DNA from: Jeotgalicoccus sp.
Lineage (GTDB): Bacteria; Bacillota; Bacilli; Staphylococcales; Salinicoccaceae
Assembly: GCA_003513765.1 (NCBI GenBank)
Contig: DONT01000004.1
Coordinates: 166,451-230,450 of the forward strand
DNA: 64,000 nucleotides
Direction of reading: 5' to 3'
Below are positions 8,657 to 18,235 of this stretch, piece after piece. The notes under the pieces are model-generated. The model did no database searches and was not told the DNA's origin. It saw only the letters and a list, made by a program, of their open reading frames with translations. The translations under genes were made by a program, and so were the position numbers. Positions within the stretch are counted from its first letter, which is position 1; each line of letters opens with the position of its first letter.

Positions 8657-10380
8657 TGACAGAAATTATTACAGGTTTAAAATTGAGTGAAGGAATCGGC
8701 TTTGGAAGCATATTTATTTCCACTAGAGCAGATATCGATGTCTCGGAAAGGGAGATTGATGCTGCTCATATTAACGAAGAAATATCAGCATACAAAGAAA
8801 GTATTCAACAAGCTCATATCCAGCTCCGCATATTGAGAGAAAATGTTGGTGAACACCTCGATGAGGACAGTGCCGCAATTTTCGATGCACATATTATGAT
8901 GCTGGATGATCCAGGCTTTAATGAGCAGATTATTAATAACATCAACAGTTTAAACAATGCTGAGAAAGCGATTCAGCTTGCGGGGCAAGTATATATTACT
9001 AAATTCGAATCACTTGATTCTGAATATATGAAAGCCCGTGCACTGGATGTTAAAGATATTTGTATGCGTTTAATAGCGAATGTACAAGGTACCGAGCTGA
9101 CGGATTTAACGCGCGTGGACGAACCTGTAGTAGTCGTTGCGGATGAATTAACACCATCTGCTTCAGCACAATTGGACAGTAAGTATGTAAAAGGTATCAT
9201 TACAGCAACAGGGGGCGTAACCAGTCATTCGGCCATTATTGCCCGCAGCTTAAATATACCTGCAATTTCAGGTGTCCCCGATATTTTATCAAAAGTGACT
9301 CACGGAGATGATATTATTGTCGATGGTTTCACCGGGGATATTGTGCTCTCGCCAACAGAAATTGAAATGGCGGCATACAGTGAAAAAAGTAAAGCGCAGG
9401 AAGAACGTGAAGAAAAATTAAAAGATTTTATCGGTAAAGAAACAACAACGCTCGACGGTATTAATATTAACCTGTATGCGAATATTAAAGGTCCGGAAGA
9501 CATTAATGATGTCAACAGCAACGATGCTGAAGGTATTGGACTTTACCGCACGGAATTTCTTTATATGAACAGAATGAACCTGCCGTCAGAAGAGGAGCAG
9601 TTTGAAGCTTATAAAACTGTACTGTCTTCTATGGGCGATAAGCCGGTAATTATCCGCACACTCGATATCGGCGGAGATAAGGAATTATCTTATTTAAAAC
9701 TGCCGAAGGAAAGTAATCCATTTTTAGGTGAGCGCTCAATTCGTTTCCTGTTAAAAAATGAAGAGATATTTAAGACGCAGCTCCGCGCGCTTGTCAGAGC
9801 AAGCGAGCATGGCAACTTAAAAGTAATGTTCCCGATGGTCACAACAATCGATGAGTTTAACAGAGCAAAAGCACTGCTCGTTGAAGAAAAAGAAAAATAC
9901 GAAGCTGAAACTGGTAAAGAACTTGATAATATTGCTGTGGGTATTATGGTTGAAACACCATCTGCTGCGATAATCAGTGATCAGCTGGCGAAACACGTTG
10001 ATTTTTTCAGCATCGGTTCAAATGATTTAATTCAATATACGATGGCCGCAGACCGTCTGAATAATCAGGTGAGTGATTTATACCAGCCTTATCACCCGAG
10101 TGTTCTTGGTCTGATTAAAAAGGTCATTGACAGCGGCCGTAATAATAATAAATGGGTTGGCATATGCGGGGAAATGGCGTGCGATTATAAATCCATCGCT
10201 CTTCTTGCCGGATTCGGCATAGATGAACTGTCTGTAAACCCGAGAAATATTCTGGCGATACGTGAACATATTTCAAAAATTAAAAAGACCGATATGGAAC
10301 ACTTAAGCGAACAGGTGCTGTTGTGCGACAGTGCTGAAGATGTTCTTTATTTAATTGAGGAACACTTAAACTTAACTTAA
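8656..10380 (+). CDS. ptsI: PTS enzyme I (phosphoenolpyruvate-protein phosphotransferase)
   Basis: Transfers phosphate from PEP to HPr. The 574-residue protein contains the active His in GGVTSHSAIIARS (near residue 190), the PEP-binding LYRTEFLYM and VMFPMV segments, and the catalytic Cys in GICGEMACD (near residue 500). Normal length and domain order: HPr-binding domain, swivelling phospho-His domain, PEP-binding barrel. Co-transcribed with ptsH and closed by a terminator. Confidence 0.97.
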   Translation: MTEIITGLKLSEGIGFGSIFISTRADIDVSEREIDAAHINEEISAYKESIQQAHIQLRILRENVGEHLDEDSAAIFDAHIMMLDDPGFNEQIINNINSLNNAEKAIQLAGQVYITKFESLDSEYMKARALDVKDICMRLIANVQGTELTDLTRVDEPVVVVADELTPSASAQLDSKYVKGIITATGGVTSHSAIIARSLNIPAISGVPDILSKVTHGDDIIVDGFTGDIVLSPTEIEMAAYSEKSKAQEEREEKLKDFIGKETTTLDGININLYANIKGPEDINDVNSNDAEGIGLYRTEFLYMNRMNLPSEEEQFEAYKTVLSSMGDKPVIIRTLDIGGDKELSYLKLPKESNPFLGERSIRFLLKNEEIFKTQLRALVRASEHGNLKVMFPMVTTIDEFNRAKALLVEEKEKYEAETGKELDNIAVGIMVETPSAAIISDQLAKHVDFFSIGSNDLIQYTMAADRLNNQVSDLYQPYHPSVLGLIKKVIDSGRNNNKWVGICGEMACDYKSIALLAGFGIDELSVNPRNILAIREHISKIKKTDMEHLSEQVLLCDSAEDVLYLIEEHLNLT

Positions 10381-10404
10381 TCTTAAAAATTGTATAGTAA
10401 ACTG

Positions 10405-10437
10405 GGCATGTAGAAGTATTTCTGCATGTCTTTTTTT
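10405..10437 (+). terminator. Terminator of ptsHI
   Basis: Stem GGCATGTAGAA / TTCTGCATGTC with wobble pairs, followed by T7. Confidence 0.85.
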
Positions 10438-10462
10438 ACAAAAAATGAAGGGAAGTTAATAT

Positions 10463-11761
10463 ATGCATAATGAGAGTCGGAAGCCTGCCGTATTATTTTT
10501 ATCATTGCCTGTACTGGCATGGGCACTGTTTGATTTTGCCAATACGATATTCTCTGCTAATATAGTCACGCTGTTTTTCCCTCAATACATAACTGAAATA
10601 ATTGGGACAAATGCACAGCTCGAACAAATATCATCGACAGTAATAGCATATGCCAATGCGGCGAGTGCTTTATTTCTTATTTTATTTTCCCCATTATTTG
10701 GAGTATTAATGGACAGATCAGGGAAGCGTAAGAAGTATATTATTATATTTACACTGCTGACAGTCGCGGCATCTATACTGATGGGACTGTTTGGCGGAAT
10801 GAATACAGGGACAATATTCGGTATTCCAAATGGTCTTTTCTTAACGATACTGCTATTCGTATTTGCTAAATTTACTTACAGCTCAGGAAATGTTTTTTAC
10901 GATGGCATGCTGTCATCACTCGGCAGTAAAAAGGAAGTACCGCTTATTTCAGGATTCGGAGTAGCGCTCGGATATTTAGGAACATTATTCGGTATATTCT
11001 CGGTCTTAATAATTATTGGAGACAGCGGTATTCATAACGCATTCTGGCTGAGCGGTATTTTATTTCTGCTGTTTGCACTGCCTTTATTTTTCATCAATAA
11101 AGACCCTGTGCAGAAAACAAAACCTAAGCAGCCGTTTTTAAAAGGGTATAAAGATGTGTACCAGACATTTAAAGAAGCGAGGAAATACCCATCAATTTTC
11201 TTTTTTATGATTGCTTACTTTTTTATCAATGATGCACTCGCAACCGCAATAGCAATGATGCAGCCGTATGCAACGACTGTGGTCGGCTTTGAAGCAAGTG
11301 CATTTTTAGTCGTCTTTATGGTGGCGACCTTGTTCAGTATTGTCGGAGCCCTTGTATTTGGATTTATTAACCAGAAATACGGTTCGAAACCGACGTTCAG
11401 CATTATCGGTCTATTGCTGGCTGCAGCGATTACAATCGCAGCACTGCCGCTGCCGATGTGGACGTTCTGGATTGCAGCAAGTTTATTCGGTGTAGCAATG
11501 GGTTCTGTATGGGTTGTTTCCAGAACAATTATTATCGAGTTGTCTCCTCCAGGAAAAGAAGGACAATTTTTCGGTTTATTCGCCTTCAGTGCTAAGATGA
11601 GCGCAATTGTAGGACCCTTTATTTACGGTACGATTACCTTAGTATTAAGCGAATTTGGTACAGTCGCATCTCGTATTGCGATAACGAGTCTGCTCGTCAT
11701 GGTGATTGTCGGACTGTACTTCCACAGCAAGGTGAAAATACCGCGAAATGACACTGTGTAG
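10463..11761 (+). CDS. UMF1/Atg22-type MFS transporter
   Basis: A 432-residue major-facilitator membrane protein with twelve predicted helices. The N-terminal phrase AWALFDFANTIFSANIVTLFFPQY is typical of the UMF1 group (Bacillus YxiO, yeast Atg22). The MFS loop 2-3 motif is GVLMDRSGKRKK. A cytoplasmic loop with basic and aromatic residues follows helix 6 (around 215-240). Atg22 exports amino acids from the vacuole; the bacterial substrate is unknown. Single gene, between the ptsI terminator and cydA. Confidence 0.82.
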   Translation: MHNESRKPAVLFLSLPVLAWALFDFANTIFSANIVTLFFPQYITEIIGTNAQLEQISSTVIAYANAASALFLILFSPLFGVLMDRSGKRKKYIIIFTLLTVAASILMGLFGGMNTGTIFGIPNGLFLTILLFVFAKFTYSSGNVFYDGMLSSLGSKKEVPLISGFGVALGYLGTLFGIFSVLIIIGDSGIHNAFWLSGILFLLFALPLFFINKDPVQKTKPKQPFLKGYKDVYQTFKEARKYPSIFFFMIAYFFINDALATAIAMMQPYATTVVGFEASAFLVVFMVATLFSIVGALVFGFINQKYGSKPTFSIIGLLLAAAITIAALPLPMWTFWIAASLFGVAMGSVWVVSRTIIIELSPPGKEGQFFGLFAFSAKMSAIVGPFIYGTITLVLSEFGTVASRIAITSLLVMVIVGLYFHSKVKIPRNDTV

Positions 11762-11824
11762 AAACTGGAAAACAAAGTATGTTAATTTATTCACAAATAT
11801 GTCACTAAATTTCAGCCCTAACCA

Positions 11825-11854
11825 TTTAATAGAAGATGAAAAAACAGTTATAAT
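11825..11854 (+). promoter_or_regulatory. Candidate cydAB promoter
   Basis: A TATAAT element at 11849-11854 lies 29 bases before cydA with a weak TTTAAT-like -35 at 11825. Just upstream (about 11790-11810) is TTCACAA, one half of a Rex-type operator, but the second half is not convincing. Confidence 0.4.
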
Positions 11855-11882
11855 GATAGGTATGAAGATGGGGTGAGTATAA

Positions 11883-13265
11883 ATGGATGAGGTTTTAATT
11901 GGACGTGTTTTAACCGGTATGACATTAGGTTTTCATATCATTTTTGCCACTATCGGAGTCGGCGTCCCAATAGTATTTATGGTTCTTGAATTTTTAGGAC
12001 TAAGGAAAAAAGATGCTCAGTACTTAACAATGGCGCGCCGTATTGCCAAAGGTTATACGGTGACCGTTGCGGTAGGTGTAGTGACCGGAACGATTATCGG
12101 TCTGCAGCTGTCCTTAATATGGCCGGACTTTATGAGGCTCGGCGGACAGATTATAGCATTACCGCTGTTTATGGAAACATTTGCGTTTTTCTTTGAAGCA
12201 ATTTTCTTAGGAATATTTTTATATACTTGGGATCGATTTAAAAACCCCTGGTATCACTGGCTGTTAAATATACCAATTGTTATCGGTTCTACTTTGTCAG
12301 CGGTATTTATTACGACGGTGAACTCATTTATGAATACACCGGCAGGATTTGACTTTGAAGGCGGAGAGTTTTTAAATGTCGATCCGATTGCCGCAATGTT
12401 TAATCCTTCATCGTGGGTTAGGATATTCCACGTTGTCGTAACCGCATATATGACTGTCGCTTTCCTGATGGCAACAATCAGTGCGGTTAAGCTGCTGAGA
12501 GCATCACATAAAGAAGACAGAACATATCATAAAAAAGGCTTAAAAGTGATGATGTCTATCGGAGTGGTTATGGCCGGATTTACACTTCTTGCAGGAGACT
12601 TAACAGCTAAGTTTCTGCATGAGCATCAGCCTGAAAAACTGGCAGCTTTTGAATGGCATTTTGAAACAGAAGAACGTGCGGATTTAGTACTGTTTGGTAT
12701 TTTAGATGAAGAGACACAGGAGATTAAATATGAGCTGCGTATTCCATGGGCACTCAGCTTCCTGGCTGGAAATTCATTTGATACCGAGGTAACAGGACTG
12801 AATGAAATTCCGGAAGATGAACGGCCGCCGCTGATTATTCATTACTTCTTTGACTTAATGGTATTCTTTGGAATGTACGGTTTAGGTGTGGCTGCAGTTT
12901 ACTTTATCGTTAAATTTACGAAACGGTGGACGAAGATACACGAACATCATCCTGCACTCTTATATATGTATGCGCTGGCAGGACCGCTGTCATTCTTAGC
13001 GATAGAAGCAGGCTGGTTCTTAGCGGAAATGGGGCGCCAGCCATGGATTGTACGCGGTTATATGAGAGTGTCTGAAGCGGTCACACAGGCTGACGGCTTA
13101 GGTATAGCGCTGATTGCTTTTGCGCTGCTGTATGCAGTGCTAGGCGTCACATGTATTTATGTGCTGCTTAGAATGTTTAAAGGTAAATCAGCTGAGGAAG
13201 ATAAACTTAACTGGTACGGAGAATCCGGAATTGCTTCTAAAGGTGAAGGAGGCCGACTGCCATGA
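11883..13265 (+). CDS. cydA: Cytochrome bd quinol oxidase subunit I
   Basis: Large subunit of the high-affinity quinol:O2 oxidoreductase, holding hemes b558, b595 and d. The 460-residue membrane protein has the N-terminal heme ligand region LGFHIIFATIGVG, a second His in RIFHVVVTAYM, and the GRQPW signature with the axial Met in AEMGRQPW. The Q-loop is of the short type usual in Bacilli. It starts at ATG after GGGGTGAG and overlaps cydB by four bases (ATGA), so the pair is co-translated. Confidence 0.95.
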   Translation: MDEVLIGRVLTGMTLGFHIIFATIGVGVPIVFMVLEFLGLRKKDAQYLTMARRIAKGYTVTVAVGVVTGTIIGLQLSLIWPDFMRLGGQIIALPLFMETFAFFFEAIFLGIFLYTWDRFKNPWYHWLLNIPIVIGSTLSAVFITTVNSFMNTPAGFDFEGGEFLNVDPIAAMFNPSSWVRIFHVVVTAYMTVAFLMATISAVKLLRASHKEDRTYHKKGLKVMMSIGVVMAGFTLLAGDLTAKFLHEHQPEKLAAFEWHFETEERADLVLFGILDEETQEIKYELRIPWALSFLAGNSFDTEVTGLNEIPEDERPPLIIHYFFDLMVFFGMYGLGVAAVYFIVKFTKRWTKIHEHHPALLYMYALAGPLSFLAIEAGWFLAEMGRQPWIVRGYMRVSEAVTQADGLGIALIAFALLYAVLGVTCIYVLLRMFKGKSAEEDKLNWYGESGIASKGEGGRLP

Positions 13266-14287
13266 GTCTAGATTATGAAATTATCGGTATTACGGTACTG
13301 TGGACGTTTTTATATCTGTATGTCATCATCGCATCCATTGACTTCGGTGCAGGATTCTTTAACTTCTATTCAAAATTAACGGGTGATGATAACATCATCA
13401 GCCCGATAATTGCACGGTATTTAAGTCCTGTATGGGAGACGACTAACGTATTTTTTGTCTTCTTCTTTGTCGGGATAGTCGGATTTTATCCGGATACAGC
13501 ATATTATTTAGGAACAACACTGTTAATACCAGGGTCAATTGCCTTAATACTGTTATCGATACGCGGTTCATACTATGCGTTTAACTCGTATAATACAGAA
13601 AGTAAGCTGTCATGGTCAGCGCTGTACGGCGTGACTGGACTGCTGATCCCGGCGTCGTTATCAATCGCACTGGTTATTTCAGAAGGCGGTTATATCGAAG
13701 AAACTGCAACCGGCATTGATTTAAATTTTGAAGAATTAATTTTCAGCACATACGGCTGGTCGGTAGTATTTCTCGCGATTATTTCGGTCCTTTATATCTC
13801 AAGCGGATTCCTGACGTTCTACGCAGCGAAAGCAGAAGATAATAAGGCGAGTGAATTAACGAGAACATGGTTTTTAATCTGGACACTGCCAACGCTTGTT
13901 ATTACACAGTTTACGTTTTTAGGACTGAGAGATCATAACTACGAACACTTCGCAGCTGCCCAGGATTACTGGTATTTATTCGGACTGAGTCTTCTTGCGA
14001 TGATAATTGCAGTATTCTTAATATGGAAGCGCCGCAATTACGGTACAGCTTTCATTATGATTATGCTTCAGTACGGTTTTGCATTTTACGGCTACGGCAT
14101 CAGTAAGCTGCCGTATATTCTTTATCCGTATGTAAATATTAATGACGCTGTCGTCAATGAAAATATGGCATTTGCATTGACAGTCGTCTTCGTTTTAGGT
14201 TTACTATTATTAATTCCTTCACTATTCCTGCTCGTAAGATTGTTCTTATTCGATAAGGATTATGTTAAAGGAAACAAAAAATATTAG
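13262..14287 (+). CDS. cydB: Cytochrome bd quinol oxidase subunit II
   Basis: The 341-residue partner of CydA, with about nine membrane helices and the CydB signature FIASIDFGAGFFNF-like N terminus, including a conserved SPVWETTNVFFVFFFVG segment. AGGAGG lies just before the overlapping ATG. Followed after 24 bases by ktrA, as in S. aureus, where the same cydA-cydB-ktrA order occurs; no terminator separates them. Confidence 0.93.
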   Translation: MSLDYEIIGITVLWTFLYLYVIIASIDFGAGFFNFYSKLTGDDNIISPIIARYLSPVWETTNVFFVFFFVGIVGFYPDTAYYLGTTLLIPGSIALILLSIRGSYYAFNSYNTESKLSWSALYGVTGLLIPASLSIALVISEGGYIEETATGIDLNFEELIFSTYGWSVVFLAIISVLYISSGFLTFYAAKAEDNKASELTRTWFLIWTLPTLVITQFTFLGLRDHNYEHFAAAQDYWYLFGLSLLAMIIAVFLIWKRRNYGTAFIMIMLQYGFAFYGYGISKLPYILYPYVNINDAVVNENMAFALTVVFVLGLLLLIPSLFLLVRLFLFDKDYVKGNKKY

Positions 14288-14311
14288 GTACTTAAAGAAT
14301 AGGTTGAGACT

Positions 14312-14977
14312 ATGAAAAAAGAAGTAGCAGTTATCGGACTGGGAAGATTTGGCGGAAGTATCGTCATGGAATTAAGCGCAATGAATGTTGATGTGCTGGT
14401 TATTGATACGGATGAAACACGTGTTAATGAATATCAGGACTACTATTCAGAAGGTATTATCGGAGATTCAACAGATGAAACGATGCTGAAAAGCATCGGT
14501 ATTAATAACTATGATAACGTCATTGTTGCTATCGGCGATAACATTCAGGCGAGTATATTAACAACGCTGATTTTAAAAGACCTGGGTGTAAAAAAAGTGA
14601 CTGCAAAAGCCCAGAACTCTTATCACGGCAAGGTACTTGAGAAAATCGGCGCGGATATCGTTGTCCATCCCGAACGGGATATGGGCCGCCGGATTGCCCA
14701 CAGAGTAGTTTCATCATCAGTCGTCGAATACCTGGAAGTATCAAGCAACCATTCTATTATTGAATACAGTGCTAATATAAAACTCGAAAATAAGCGTATT
14801 AACGATTTAAACTTACGAGAAAAATTCGGCATCAGTATTATTGCGATTAACAGGGATAATGACATTATCGTCAGCCCGGACCCGCAAATCAGCATACTGT
14901 CAGGCGATATACTGATTCTTATTGGCAGTGATTCAGAGCTGAATCACTTTGAGAACTTTATGGAGCGCCTTAAATAA
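14312..14977 (+). CDS. ktrA: K+ uptake regulatory subunit KtrA (RCK domain)
   Basis: Cytosolic gating subunit of a Ktr potassium channel. Residues 1-135 form a Rossmann RCK_N domain with GLGRFGGSIVMEL and an acidic DTDE at the end of strand two (nucleotide ribose binding); residues 140-221 form the RCK_C domain, which binds c-di-AMP in the S. aureus orthologue. The membrane subunit (KtrB/D) is not in the window, also the case in S. aureus. Placed directly behind cydAB and ahead of a strong bidirectional terminator. Confidence 0.92.
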   Translation: MKKEVAVIGLGRFGGSIVMELSAMNVDVLVIDTDETRVNEYQDYYSEGIIGDSTDETMLKSIGINNYDNVIVAIGDNIQASILTTLILKDLGVKKVTAKAQNSYHGKVLEKIGADIVVHPERDMGRRIAHRVVSSSVVEYLEVSSNHSIIEYSANIKLENKRINDLNLREKFGISIIAINRDNDIIVSPDPQISILSGDILILIGSDSELNHFENFMERLK

Positions 14978-15023
14978 AAAAAGCATCATCAGCCCTGAAA
15001 AAAATGGGCGATGATGCTTTTTT
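14978..15023. terminator. Bidirectional terminator
   Basis: Stem AAAGCATCATC...CCC / GGG...GATGATGCTTT, with A- and T-runs on both flanks, between convergent ktrA and the acetamidase gene. Confidence 0.9.
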
Positions 15024-15058
15024 GTTTGTGTGTCAATGACATAGTCACTCAAAACACT

Positions 15059-15967
15059 TTATTTTAATTTAATATCGTAATGATTGAGAATATACTGAGG
15101 TACAAAGTAACGTGCAGTCTTTTTCGGATCAACGACCTGGTTAATTTGTGTTTGCCCCGTGAGGCTCATCAGCATCGTAAATTCTTCCATACTTAAATCA
15201 GTTTTTGGCTGGAGCATTTCTGCCATTTTGTGAACTGAGGTGTCGACAGCTGTATCGAGACTTTCATCCGAAACGTTTAAGTAAATACCCTCATCATTAA
15301 GAATTACAGGATGTTCAGTCAATAAATTCTGCGCTTTGTCAAATGTCACATTCACATTGGCACTGACTTCAAGTCCTGAAACACTAATTTCGCCGTCAGC
15401 CATCGCAGCGTGTACATCGCCAAGGCCGAACAGGGCACCGTCATGATACACAGGAAGGTATAAAGTAATACCTTCTGCCATTTTCAATGAGTCCATATTG
15501 CCGCCATGTGTGTCAGGTGTACCGTTATTTACAGCTTCATCCGGCGGAGCCACACCGATAACGCCAATCATTTTATTTACGGGAATCGATAAACCGTTAA
15601 AGTCGACTGTATCGTTCTCATTATCGACATCGTATATGCGGACGAGGGTATCATTTAGAACGTCTCCCATAACACCCAGGCCGGGGCCGGTCACCATAAC
15701 TCCTGTATCGGAAATATCAATGCTGTTAATCGTTACTTTTAAAACATCGCCGGCTTTAATACCATCGATATAAATCGGTCCTGATGCAGGGTTTATTCTG
15801 TCCCAGTCAAGTCCGCCAAATGCACCTTCTTCAGATGTAATTTGTCCGGTAAAGCAGTCGTGTGTTTCAATATCTACAGTATCGCCGAGCTTTACTTTTA
15901 ACTTTGCCTCGTTGTTCTTACTCATTGCATAGAAAAGATTATCTTTAGAAAGCTTGTGATGTGTCAT
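15059..15967 (-). CDS. Acetamidase/formamidase family amidohydrolase
   Basis: A 302-residue member of the FmdA/AmdA family, which releases ammonia from formamide or acetamide. Recognisable blocks are DTVDIETHDCFTGQ, NPASGPIYI, GVIGVAPPDEAVNNGTPDTHGGN and LGDVHAAMADGE. Start ATG follows GGAGGAG. No amide transporter is adjacent; it is monocistronic between two terminators. If HutG at 6.9 kb is active, formamide would be produced in this cell, so a formamidase role is an attractive but unproven inference. Confidence 0.88.
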   Translation of the reverse strand: MTHHKLSKDNLFYAMSKNNEAKLKVKLGDTVDIETHDCFTGQITSEEGAFGGLDWDRINPASGPIYIDGIKAGDVLKVTINSIDISDTGVMVTGPGLGVMGDVLNDTLVRIYDVDNENDTVDFNGLSIPVNKMIGVIGVAPPDEAVNNGTPDTHGGNMDSLKMAEGITLYLPVYHDGALFGLGDVHAAMADGEISVSGLEVSANVNVTFDKAQNLLTEHPVILNDEGIYLNVSDESLDTAVDTSVHKMAEMLQPKTDLSMEEFTMLMSLTGQTQINQVVDPKKTARYFVPQYILNHYDIKLK

Positions 15968-16028
15968 TGCAGCTCCTCCTCAATAATATGTATTCCACTT
16001 TAATTATAGAGTAAATACAGATAAAAAC

Positions 16029-16076
16029 AAAACAGCACCAAAGGCCCATACAATCATGGCTTCCGGTGCTGTTTTA
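16029..16076. terminator. Terminator of rnjA
   Basis: Long stem ACAGCACC / GGTGCTGT with an inner GCCAT / ATGGGC stem; T-rich on the minus-strand exit (and on the other side). Confidence 0.8.
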
Positions 16077-16088
16077 TATTATATGAAT

Positions 16089-17768
16089 TTATTTTTCGTC
16101 ATTAACTCTCATGATGATTGGAAGAATCATTGGACGGCGTTTCGTTTTGTTATAAAGGAAGCCGCTTAATTCTTCAATAATCAGCTGTTTAACATTATAC
16201 CACTCAACATTTTCTTTCGATTCGAGCAGAGTTCTTACTTCGTCGCGGATTTTTTTCTCTGCGCTGCGGATCAATCCGTATGATTCTCTCATATAGACGA
16301 AGCCGCGTGAAATAATGTCCGGTCCGCTTAAAAGTTCACCAGTTTCGAAGTCAATTGTCAATACGACAATTGCAAGTCCTTCTTCTGATAAAGATTTACG
16401 GTCGCGGAGAACGATGTTGCCGATATCTCCGATGCCGTTGCCGTCGACGAATACTGTACCGGCAGTAACGCGGTGTGAGAATCTTGCACTGTCTTTCGTG
16501 AGGGCAAGGACATCGCCAATTTCAAAGACGAAGACATTATCTTCTTTAACGCCTGTTGAAATCGCTAATTTTTTATGCAGATCAAGCATACGGTATTCAC
16601 CGTGAATCGGCATAAAGTACTTAGGCTGCATTAAACGAAGCATAAGCTTCTGTTCTTCCTGCGAACCGTGACCTGACGTGTGAATATTAGACAGTTTACC
16701 GTGAATAACATCAGCGCCTGCTTTATATAAAGCATTGATAGTTTTGTTGACGCTTAGCGTGTTACCCGGAATCGGTGAAGAACTGAAGACTACAGTATCA
16801 TCGGGGATAATGCTGATTTGTCTGTGAGTCCCGTTAGCAATGCGTGATAGTGCTGCCATAGGCTCACCTTGTGAACCGGTACATAAAATCATAACTTTAT
16901 GTTTTTCAATCTTGTTAATCATTTTAGGTTCGATAAACGTCTCGGGCGGAGCTGTGATATAACCGAGTTCCTGACCGATTTTAATGTTGTTTTCCATGCT
17001 GCGGCCGAATATACAAATTTTACGGTCGAATTTTACTGCAGCTTCAATTGCCTGCTGTACACGGTAAATGTTCGATGCAAATGTAGCGAATATAATACGT
17101 CCTGAACATTTGCGGAATATATCTTCAACATTCTGACCGACTTCTTTTTCACTGATAGTGAAGTTTGGAACGGTAGAATTCGTAGAGTCCGAAAGCAGTG
17201 CAAGCACACCTTCTTCACCAAGTTTAGCCATTTTGGCAAGGTTCGCCGGTTCACCGACAGGTGTGAAGTCAAATTTGAAGTCCCCTGTGTGAACGATATT
17301 GCCTTCTGGTGTACGTGCGATAACACCGTATGCTTCTGGGATAGAGTGAGTTGTTAAATAGAATTCAATGTCGATATGTTTGAATTTAAGAACAGTATCT
17401 TCATCGATAGGAATTAGCTCAGTCTGGTTAAGAAGCCTGTGTTCTTCAAGTTTGTTGCGAATTAACCCTAATGCAAGCGGACCTGAATAAATCGGTACTG
17501 AAATTTGTCTTAATAAGAAAGGAATACCGCCGATGTGGTCTTCGTGACCGTGTGTCACAATCAGTGCACTGATCTTATCTTCATTTTCTTTTAAGTAAGT
17601 GTAATCAGGTATTACATAATCAACGCCAAGTTCAGCATCTGTTGGAAACTTGACCCCTGCATCGATTATAATAATTTCATCTTTGTATTCGATACAATAT
17701 GTGTTCTTCCCGATTTCTCCCAGTCCCCCAAGAGCAAATACACCTACTTCATTTGTTTCCAGCGTCAT
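16089..17768 (-). CDS. rnjA: Ribonuclease J1
   Basis: A 559-residue metallo-beta-lactamase/beta-CASP ribonuclease with 5'-to-3' exo- and endonuclease activity, central to mRNA turnover and rRNA maturation in Firmicutes. The zinc motif THGHEDHIGG (near residue 75), HTGDFKFD, the beta-CASP segment (ATFASNIYRVQQ, GRSMENN) and HGEYRML are visible, followed by the C-terminal domain ending PMILPIIM. The start ATG overlaps the rpoY stop by one base, so translation is coupled. Confidence 0.96.
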   Translation of the reverse strand: MTLETNEVGVFALGGLGEIGKNTYCIEYKDEIIIIDAGVKFPTDAELGVDYVIPDYTYLKENEDKISALIVTHGHEDHIGGIPFLLRQISVPIYSGPLALGLIRNKLEEHRLLNQTELIPIDEDTVLKFKHIDIEFYLTTHSIPEAYGVIARTPEGNIVHTGDFKFDFTPVGEPANLAKMAKLGEEGVLALLSDSTNSTVPNFTISEKEVGQNVEDIFRKCSGRIIFATFASNIYRVQQAIEAAVKFDRKICIFGRSMENNIKIGQELGYITAPPETFIEPKMINKIEKHKVMILCTGSQGEPMAALSRIANGTHRQISIIPDDTVVFSSSPIPGNTLSVNKTINALYKAGADVIHGKLSNIHTSGHGSQEEQKLMLRLMQPKYFMPIHGEYRMLDLHKKLAISTGVKEDNVFVFEIGDVLALTKDSARFSHRVTAGTVFVDGNGIGDIGNIVLRDRKSLSEEGLAIVVLTIDFETGELLSGPDIISRGFVYMRESYGLIRSAEKKIRDEVRTLLESKENVEWYNVKQLIIEELSGFLYNKTKRRPMILPIIMRVNDEK

Positions 17769-17986
17769 TACGCGATAGTCTCTACTTTAAAATCTTCGTT
17801 ATTGCTTTGTTCATACTCCAGATGCGCGGGACTAAGTGCCTGGATAAATTCGATATTGTTGCGGTTCGTTTTTAAATAATTACGAACCTCTTCTTCTGTT
17901 TCTGCTTCGACATAGCGCGTCTTTGTGTCTTCTCTGATGATACGCGTGTCCATGTCTTGTTGGAAAAATACTTTAAATACTGCCAT
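17768..17986 (-). CDS. rpoY: RNA polymerase epsilon subunit
   Basis: The 72-residue small accessory subunit of Firmicute RNA polymerase (DUF1447 family). Begins MAVFKVFFQQD and contains the conserved EEVRNYLKTNR block. It is the upstream partner of rnjA in Bacilli, as here. AAAGGAG site seven bases before ATG. Confidence 0.95.
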   Translation of the reverse strand: MAVFKVFFQQDMDTRIIREDTKTRYVEAETEEEVRNYLKTNRNNIEFIQALSPAHLEYEQSNNEDFKVETIA

Positions 17987-18029
17987 AATTTATGACTCCT
18001 TTGTTAGTTAATTATCATTATTAAAATAA

Positions 18030-18078
18030 ATATAAAAAATAAAAATATGTGCCTAAATATTTTAAGCACATTATTTAG
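18030..18078 (-). terminator. Terminator of the 31-codon gene
   Basis: On the minus strand ATGTGC-TTAAA / TTTA-GGCACAT is followed by a run of T with one A (about 18030-18045). It lies just past the stop codon of the 31-codon gene and before rpoY. Confidence 0.75.
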
Positions 18079-18082
18079 GGTA

Positions 18083-18178
18083 TTATTTACCCTTCATATA
18101 TTCATTGCGCAATAAACCTTTTCTGCCCAGGATGCTTTTCAACTTTCGCTTCAGTTTCTCACGTAACCTTCTCAGCAT
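18083..18178 (-). CDS. 31-codon highly basic peptide gene (novel small ORF)
   Basis: Not a conventional gene call, but it has all the parts of one. The peptide begins MLRRLREKLKRKL and ends NEYMKGK; 13 of 31 residues are Lys or Arg against two Glu, giving a strongly cationic, amphipathic helix. A minus-strand promoter TTGCAA - 17 bp - TAAAAT lies 29 bases before the ATG, an AAGGGTG ribosome site precedes the start, and a terminator follows the stop. I do not recognise the peptide. It could be a nucleic-acid- or ribosome-binding microprotein, a membrane-active peptide, or a small RNA that happens to encode it. Confidence 0.55.
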   Translation of the reverse strand: MLRRLREKLKRKLKSILGRKGLLRNEYMKGK

Positions 18179-18206
18179 ACTATCACACCCTTATATACTT
18201 AATCTC

Positions 18207-18235
18207 ATTTTACAATATAGACTCGGGACTTGCAA
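18207..18235 (-). promoter_or_regulatory. Promoter of the 31-codon gene
   Basis: TTGCAA (18230-18235) and TAAAAT (18207-18212) on the minus strand with 17 bp spacing. It overlaps the divergent promoter of the downstream plus-strand gene. Confidence 0.6.

Noticed and set aside
11780..11815. Rex operator upstream of cydA
   Set aside because: Only one TTCACAA half-site is clear; the expected inverted partner at the right spacing is not present.
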